From positions 1-64,000 of the forward strand of contig NZ_AUMT01000013.1 of NCBI RefSeq assembly GCF_000430825.1: 64,000 nucleotides of DNA, given 5' to 3'. Under the pieces are notes generated by a model, which saw only the letters and a list, made by a program, of their open reading frames with translations, made no database searches and was not told the DNA's origin. This DNA comes from Chryseobacterium daeguense DSM 19388 (GTDB lineage: Bacteria > Bacteroidota > Bacteroidia > Flavobacteriales > Weeksellaceae). Shown in pieces: positions 59,285 to 64,000 of this stretch; position 1 is the first letter of the stretch, and every line of letters begins with the position of its first letter. Both the position numbers and the translations under genes were made by a program.

Positions 59285-60310
59285 TTATCCTACACCGTTT
59301 GTCTGAGCGATTACGACATCTTTAGGTGAAACGATCTCAGTACCTCCGACAGCTTCTGCCAGATACTTCCAAGAGAATTCATCTTCGTCATACCAAACCT
59401 TCATAGCCTTCCCTTCAAGCAATCCGTGATTGTAGTCCTTGTTGGTTCCCCAGATGAAATTTTTTCTTAGTGTAAGTACACATGAGTGAGCCTGTTCACC
59501 ACCATTTAATTTTTTTAGTAATGGTTTGAATGTTGGCTCTACCATAACAGGAACATCATCAATTTTTAATGAAGGCTGTCCTTGCTGGTAAAGGTTCAGG
59601 TTACCTGCATTTTCACCGATCGACTGATAGTATCTCCAAAGTCCTTTGGCCATATCATAGTCACATGTAAAATACTTTTGCATTCCGGTAGCGTTTTCAA
59701 GATTTGTAGTCTGAGCATCAATCATGTCTTTGAAAACACCATAGCATTGTGCTGGAGTTAGATCTCCTGAAGGAATTGCCGGCCCTAAAGTTGGCTTATA
59801 ATCAGGATTGTTTAAAGCGATATAGTTTCTCAACTTAATGAAAATACCATCAACAATATTCCAAGAGATTTCAGAGTCCGAAGCTCTTGTAACATCACCA
59901 AAATAAGCGTTTGTTGCAATGTCCTGACCGAAAGCACCTTTAAAGAAAGTAAGAATAAAATCTCTGAATTTTGGATTTCCGTCGGTAAAATCTTTTAAAC
60001 ATCCCTGATAGAATTCTCTTTCACAGATTTTGGTTGCTCCGTACATTTCGTCAACAGTAATCTTTCTATTTCCGGAACGTGCAATTTTACTCCAGTCAAC
60101 TTCGCAATTCTGATCTGCTCTCCTTAAAATATTCGCTTTTTTGAAAATATCCAGGATAGGAGTTCCTTTCATCATTGACACATTATCTACAAGGGTAAAC
60201 TCTTGCAAAGTGCCGGCATAAGCACCGTTAAACTCAGGTAAAACATCCTGAAAATGTGTGTGGATAAGTAGTAAAAATAATGCCTGTGGGGTTAATGTAA
60301 ATTTTTTCAT
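59285..60310 (-). CDS. Major capsid protein, prophage 2
   Basis: The 341-residue protein has ITVDEMYGATKICEREFYQGCLKDF and DIATNAYFGDVTR, and follows the protease-scaffold gene. Length and place fit a major capsid protein of the HK97 type that is matured by a ClpP-like protease. It is not similar to the prophage 1 capsid. The N-terminus lacks a scaffold, which instead seems to be fused to the protease. Confidence 0.7.
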   Translation of the reverse strand: MKKFTLTPQALFLLLIHTHFQDVLPEFNGAYAGTLQEFTLVDNVSMMKGTPILDIFKKANILRRADQNCEVDWSKIARSGNRKITVDEMYGATKICEREFYQGCLKDFTDGNPKFRDFILTFFKGAFGQDIATNAYFGDVTRASDSEISWNIVDGIFIKLRNYIALNNPDYKPTLGPAIPSGDLTPAQCYGVFKDMIDAQTTNLENATGMQKYFTCDYDMAKGLWRYYQSIGENAGNLNLYQQGQPSLKIDDVPVMVEPTFKPLLKKLNGGEQAHSCVLTLRKNFIWGTNKDYNHGLLEGKAMKVWYDEDEFSWKYLAEAVGGTEIVSPKDVVIAQTNGVG

Positions 60311-60313
60311 CGT

Positions 60314-60691
60314 TTAATTTTCTTGATTTATTGATCCTTCACCAGAGTTTAACGCCAAACCAACTCTTCTTACAGTCAGAGTTATTGTCTTTCTTGTAGA
60401 TGATACTACATTTGCCGTAATCGTAAAACCTTCGTTTGTATTGAAGTTCTCCGACAAATCGAAAGTTGTATTTCCGTCACTTGTTGCAATCTTTTTTGAT
60501 TGCTCATTTCCGTCACTGTCAATCACCCAGATATTCATTGCTTGGAATGTCTGACCAGCGGGAAAAGTTGAAGTGTCTAATACTGACAAAACCTTAGTAC
60601 TAGGATTGAAAGTATATTCAAATGCTGCGTTGAAATCTGTTGTTTCACAACCGCAGAATGTTCTTAATGCTTTATTTTCAAATGGATTCAT
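60314..60691 (-). CDS. Small beta-rich head protein, decoration candidate
   Basis: The 125-residue protein is beta-rich and Thr-rich with an Ig-like pattern (FEYTFNPSTKVLSVLD, TITANVVSSTRKTITLTV). It lies between protease and capsid genes, the usual place of a decoration protein. Confidence 0.5.
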   Translation of the reverse strand: MNPFENKALRTFCGCETTDFNAAFEYTFNPSTKVLSVLDTSTFPAGQTFQAMNIWVIDSDGNEQSKKIATSDGNTTFDLSENFNTNEGFTITANVVSSTRKTITLTVRRVGLALNSGEGSINQEN

Positions 60692-60700
60692 AGTCGTTAA

Positions 60701-61822
60701 TTATTCGAATGATACACCTTCAAATTTTTTAGCTTCATTGTTTTCAGGTGTAGGAGCAGGAGTTTGTTTGTTTGAAATTTTATTTTCAATTTCTGTTTTC
60801 CATTCACCTAATTTTTTCCAATCTTCTGATTCCTTAAAGTCAACAGGTTTCACGGCTTCGGCAATCTGCGTGATCATATTCTCAGGCAGTCCGTTTGTAA
60901 AGAAATTGGAAATAGCGTTCTGAATCTGCTCATTAGTTGGAGCAGGAGGTTCGTATCCCTCAAGAGCTGTAGCCACAGCATTTGTAATGGTTTCGGGAGT
61001 GAATTTGTTTTGCTCTCCTTCACCTTCTTTTGGAATGATATTAAAATTTGCTAAAGCAGAGTTAATAGCATTTCCGATAAGTGTTGCTAAATTCATATCT
61101 AAATTGTTTTGAATTAAATTTTCGTCTGGTTTCTCTTCTGTAGAAGGCTTGTTTACTAAAGAATTATAAACATTCATAGGTTCGAAATTCTTGAACGGCC
61201 AGTCAGCTTTATTAATTGCTGAGGTTGGATTTTGAGTATTAATTACTTCTTTAACAAAGCCATTTTTTTGAACATCTTCACCATAAAACCATGTGGTTTC
61301 GTTCATCCATTTTTCAACTTGGGTAGAAGTTTTTCCGGTAAGATTTGCATAGAAATCACGAATATTATTGTTGAAATTTCGCATTTGCTTTGCATAATTC
61401 TCGATCTCATTAACATCTCCCCAAACACCGCCAGAAACATTATGAATCATGTAGTAGGCATTCTTAGAAATCTTTGAATTTTTGGATGCAGAAAGAATAT
61501 AGGTTGCAGCAGAACATACCATTCCGATACCTATTGTTTCAATATCATATCCATCATTTTCTAATTGCTGAATAAAATCATGCATTGCCATTGCATCGCC
61601 AATCTGACCTCCAAAAGAGTTGATGGTAATACGAATATTCTTTAAACCAGAATCAAGAACTTCTGTTCTAAAGGATTTAAAAGAAACTGAACTTTCATCT
61701 CCCCACCAGTTTTTTAAGATTTCCTGAGTTTCAGCATCGACAATAGTCCCATCGATAAAAACATCAAGTCTATCTCCGCCTTGATTGGTTATGTGATAAT
61801 TAAAAATTGGAAGTTTTTTCAT
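60701..61822 (-). CDS. ClpP-like prohead protease fused to a scaffold domain
   Basis: I choose the ATG at 61822 (MKKLPIFNYHI) over an upstream TTG. The first about 210 residues form a ClpP/S14 domain with INSFGGQIGDAMAMHDFIQQ, the nucleophile segment GMVCSAATYILSAS and MIHNVSGG carrying the His. The last about 170 residues are acidic and helical (FTPETITNAVATALEGY, EDWKKLGEWKTEIENKI), as in protease-scaffold fusions. It organises and then cleaves the prohead. Confidence 0.85.
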   Translation of the reverse strand: MKKLPIFNYHITNQGGDRLDVFIDGTIVDAETQEILKNWWGDESSVSFKSFRTEVLDSGLKNIRITINSFGGQIGDAMAMHDFIQQLENDGYDIETIGIGMVCSAATYILSASKNSKISKNAYYMIHNVSGGVWGDVNEIENYAKQMRNFNNNIRDFYANLTGKTSTQVEKWMNETTWFYGEDVQKNGFVKEVINTQNPTSAINKADWPFKNFEPMNVYNSLVNKPSTEEKPDENLIQNNLDMNLATLIGNAINSALANFNIIPKEGEGEQNKFTPETITNAVATALEGYEPPAPTNEQIQNAISNFFTNGLPENMITQIAEAVKPVDFKESEDWKKLGEWKTEIENKISNKQTPAPTPENNEAKKFEGVSFE

Positions 61823-61926
61823 ACCTCTGTTATTACGTAGCAAAGGTATTTCAATAATAAAATAGTATTCTAATAGAAAACTAAATAGTGTTTGTGAAAT
61901 ACAAACACTATTTTATATATTTGATT

Positions 61927-62085
61927 ATGAAAAAGAAATTATGGAATTTGTTTGAGGACTTTATATTGAGTATATATTATCCGAGATTTCGGGGAGCGTT
62001 CAGCTCCGGAACCAATCTGATTTTTATGATTTTGTTTTTTCCTCTGTGGATTCTTTATCGGATTTTGAGAAACAACGATCAGTAA
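61927..62085 (+). CDS. Small membrane protein against the structural operon
   Basis: The 52-residue protein has one helix (NLIFMILFFPLWILYRIL). A TTTG-N21-TATATTTG promoter ends 3 bases before the ATG, implying a leaderless start or a slightly different start site. It overlaps the convergent HTH gene by 62 bases. It may be expressed in the lysogen. Confidence 0.45.
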   Translation: MKKKLWNLFEDFILSIYYPRFRGAFSSGTNLIFMILFFPLWILYRILRNNDQ

Positions 62086-62284
62086 TTCCCTTCACGGTAT
62101 TTCTGGAAATATTGAGTTTTTGAGAAATTTGTCCTAAAGAAAGCCCTTTATTTCTTTCGATACATACTTTAAGCTGGGTTTCATTTACTCCAGCATACAT
62201 ACAAAACTGTTGAAAATCAGCTATGGCCATTTCCAAAGCTGTATTTTTGTCTTCAGGATTAAGCATTGATTTTTGATTTGTCAT
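62024..62284 (-). CDS. HTH protein within the structural operon
   Basis: ATG 62284 is preferred to a TTG at 62296. The 86-residue protein ends with a homeodomain-like HTH (LSLGQISQKLNISRNTVKGITDRC). Position between tail and head genes is unusual for a regulator; a small-terminase-like DNA-binding role is an alternative. Confidence 0.6.
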   Translation of the reverse strand: MTNQKSMLNPEDKNTALEMAIADFQQFCMYAGVNETQLKVCIERNKGLSLGQISQKLNISRNTVKGITDRCFSKSDKESTEEKTKS

Positions 62285-62897
62285 TTTGTTTAGCAAAATA
62301 GTTCTCAGAATTTATATTTAAAACTGCATCACCGCTAAGAACAGAATTTATAAAAGATTCAGGTTGCAAATCAGCATTTGTTACTGAATAACCCAAACCG
62401 TTTAAAAATATTGTTGATCTTTCGTTCCCTGTAATTGTAATCTGAGACTGATCTCTGGCGGTAATATATCCGTAAGAATACGAATTTGTTGTGAGTAATA
62501 CAACTGATCTTTCAAAAGATTCTATCTCTGCCATTGAATTGTCATTAAGTTCAATATTTAGTCTTGCAGCATCACAAATTACTTTGCATCTTTTGTTTCC
62601 GGTTTGAGTTAAATTAAGTGTACCGTTTGATAAAATTATTATATCAGTTGATGAATCTCTGATAGTAACTTCTCTGTCGTAAAAGCCCTCATTTTCTAAT
62701 TCTTCAACCGGAAAATATTGAAGCATTTCACGAAAGCCATTTTTAAAAATCCATTTAAAATTACCTTCAGACTTTACAATCCTTAGAATATCCCCATAAC
62801 TTTCGGCTTTAACATACAGATGGAAAAGCTGATTGATCTCAGCCTTTCTCTGTTTGTCTAATATTAAAAATTTTAATTCTTCGAATGTCAGTGTCAT
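62259..62897 (-). CDS. Hypothetical protein with beta-solenoid-like C-terminus
   Basis: The 212-residue protein has a helical first 70 residues and then a repetitive beta pattern (VTIRDSSTDIIILSNGTLNLTQTGN, SQITITGNERSTIFLNG). It overlaps both neighbours. Position after the tape-measure gene is unusual. Function unknown. Confidence 0.5.
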   Translation of the reverse strand: MTLTFEELKFLILDKQRKAEINQLFHLYVKAESYGDILRIVKSEGNFKWIFKNGFREMLQYFPVEELENEGFYDREVTIRDSSTDIIILSNGTLNLTQTGNKRCKVICDAARLNIELNDNSMAEIESFERSVVLLTTNSYSYGYITARDQSQITITGNERSTIFLNGLGYSVTNADLQPESFINSVLSGDAVLNINSENYFAKQNDKSKINA

Positions 62898-64000
62898 AAT
62901 GTTGCTATTTCTGATTGTTTTCTTTTTTCATTTTGGTAATTGGTCACGTCGTTAGGATTCAACACCGTTTTTCGATTAACCTCTTTGTTTAAAGATTCAG
63001 CAGTACTGCTGAGCATTTTCTCAACCCGATCCATTCTCTCATTAACTTCTGTCATATTTACAGATGATGAAACAATCTGATCAGTATAACTGCTAAATAC
63101 TGGAGGTTGAGTTCTATTCCAGTTAAATACACCTCCGGATTCATACTTTTTAATTGTAGCACCTCCATACCAGTCAACACCGCCTCCGAGAGCGTTTATT
63201 TTACTGGCTATCTGTGAAGGATTTCCTGTCACGGTGTAAGTATTTTTATCCTTCATAGAATTAGCATTAATAATACCTTCGTTTCCTTCCATTTCTGCAA
63301 CTTTTTCACCAGTTACCGGATTATATACAGGCATTCCTCCGTTTGAATGAGACGGACCTCTTAAATTTCCGCCTTTTCCTAAAAATTGACCACCTCTTTT
63401 ATATTGTGCGCTGTCAATCCCTTTAATTGTAGATGCATACTGCACACCTGCCAAAATCGTTAGTACCCCTCCCATAATAGCTCCTGCAATCGGTCCTAAC
63501 TGCCAAACAGTTGACCAAATATTTGCGAGTTGCATAAGAAAAGCAATTTTTGCTTCGGCTTTTTTAGATTTTTTAAGTTTTTCTCCAGCTTCTTTATCGG
63601 CTTTTTTCTTTTTCTCAGCTGCTTGTTTTTCGATACTTTCACGTTCGGCGGATGATTGTGCAAATCTTAATAACTGCTGTTTTTCAAGATCAATCCTATC
63701 ATAAGCTAACTGTTTACTTTGCTCAATTCTTGCTCTTTCTGCATCGAAATAACTATTCATTGCTAAAGTAGCAGTATCAAAAGCCTGTGCTATGACAAAA
63801 CCCAGTTGTTCAGAGTAATCCTTACCACCAAATAAACCATCACCATCCTTTCCAAGTACAATTTGTCCGGTACTCTTATTTTTCAATGAATTAGTAATGC
63901 TCGAAGCAAGTCCTGAAGCTCCAGAACCTGGAAGGCCACTATTTGGAAGAGTAGCATTTGTTATCCTCAAATTTTGCTCAGCTTGAGCTTTATCAGCCTC
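62894..64000 (-). CDS. Tape-measure-type tail protein, C-terminal part, cut by window edge
   Basis: The frame is open to the window edge. The visible part has a charged coiled-coil (AERESIEKQAAEKKKKADKE), a hydrophobic segment (LANIWSTVWQLGPIAGAIMGG) and a Gly-rich end (YKRGGQFLGKGGNLRGPSHS, EGNEGIINANSM). This end is typical of tape-measure proteins of Bacteroidetes phages. The rest lies to the right. Confidence 0.65.
   Translation of the reverse strand, partial: EADKAQAEQNLRITNATLPNSGLPGSGASGLASSITNSLKNKSTGQIVLGKDGDGLFGGKDYSEQLGFVIAQAFDTATLAMNSYFDAERARIEQSKQLAYDRIDLEKQQLLRFAQSSAERESIEKQAAEKKKKADKEAGEKLKKSKKAEAKIAFLMQLANIWSTVWQLGPIAGAIMGGVLTILAGVQYASTIKGIDSAQYKRGGQFLGKGGNLRGPSHSNGGMPVYNPVTGEKVAEMEGNEGIINANSMKDKNTYTVTGNPSQIASKINALGGGVDWYGGATIKKYESGGVFNWNRTQPPVFSSYTDQIVSSSVNMTEVNERMDRVEKMLSSTAESLNKEVNRKTVLNPNDVTNYQNEKRKQSEIATL

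Larger units (their letters stand above)
49189..64000. mobile_element. Prophage 2, left part, next to tRNA-Thr(GGT), runs off the window
   Basis: A tyrosine integrase directly follows the tRNA. Then come envelope-related accessory genes, a lysis cassette (endolysin, spanin-like, holin), a large fibre gene, portal, capsid, ClpP-like protease and the end of a tape-measure gene, all leftward except two small genes and the integrase. It shares only the lysis homologues with prophage 1. Terminase, replication and regulatory genes must lie to the right. The right limit cannot be seen. Confidence 0.85.

Noticed and set aside
1..64000. CRISPR array
   Set aside because: No regularly spaced short repeats were found. 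The only close repeats are the tRNA trio, palindromes and attachment sites.

Overview
The window is low-GC DNA from a member of the Flavobacteriia, most probably Chryseobacterium or a close relative (Weeksellaceae). The evidence is a set of Bacteroidetes-type promoters (TTTG, about 20 bases, TAnnTTTG), a tmRNA whose tag reads GNEEFALAA, a GLPGLI-family protein, and the order rpsU, tyrosine recombinase, hpf, tRNA-Thr/Tyr/Gly/Thr. Most of the window is two unrelated prophages on either side of a short housekeeping island.

Positions 1-1714 hold the end of an IS3-family insertion sequence and a small leftward operon: two unknown proteins and a Cro/CI-type regulator. Prophage 1 runs from 1715 to 46076. 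It is integrated in the 3' end of the tmRNA gene ssrA, and an 18-bp copy of that 3' end is left at each boundary. From left to right it carries: a repressor with a co-transcribed lipoprotein; a divergent early region with a Rad52-like annealing protein, a RecB/Cas4-like nuclease, a DUF3127 protein, a methyltransferase, a replisome organiser and a primase-helicase; a long accessory zone of small unknown genes with two strongly structured non-coding intervals and two HNH homing endonucleases; then terminase, portal, protease, capsid, tail and tailspike genes; a lysis cassette; an acyltransferase cargo gene; and the integrase next to ssrA. Nearly everything from 3.1 to 43.4 kb is on the plus strand and closely packed, with many ATGA overlaps. 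A few genes are inserted in the opposite direction.

The host island (46.06-49.19 kb) contains tmRNA, a long perfect hairpin repeat, rpsU, a Xer-like recombinase, hpf, and a tRNA cluster in which the Thr(TGT)-Tyr-Gly trio has been tandemly duplicated before tRNA-Thr(GGT). Prophage 2 starts directly after tRNA-Thr(GGT) and continues beyond the right edge. Its integrase faces right. It is followed by a leftward accessory group (small exported protein, GLPGLI protein, LuxR-like HTH protein), a lysis cassette and the structural genes, all on the minus strand. Its structural order is unusual: the tape-measure gene lies upstream of the protease and capsid genes, and the portal lies downstream of the capsid.

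The two prophages share little except their lysis modules: homologous GH19-like endolysins, each beside a protein that looks like a unimolecular spanin. The most unusual observations are a predicted RNA with an H-type pseudoknot (11947-12038), a second structured RNA with a tRNA-like 3' half (19471-19693), and a homing-endonuclease insertion that has duplicated and recoded the 3' end of its host gene (15980-17038).
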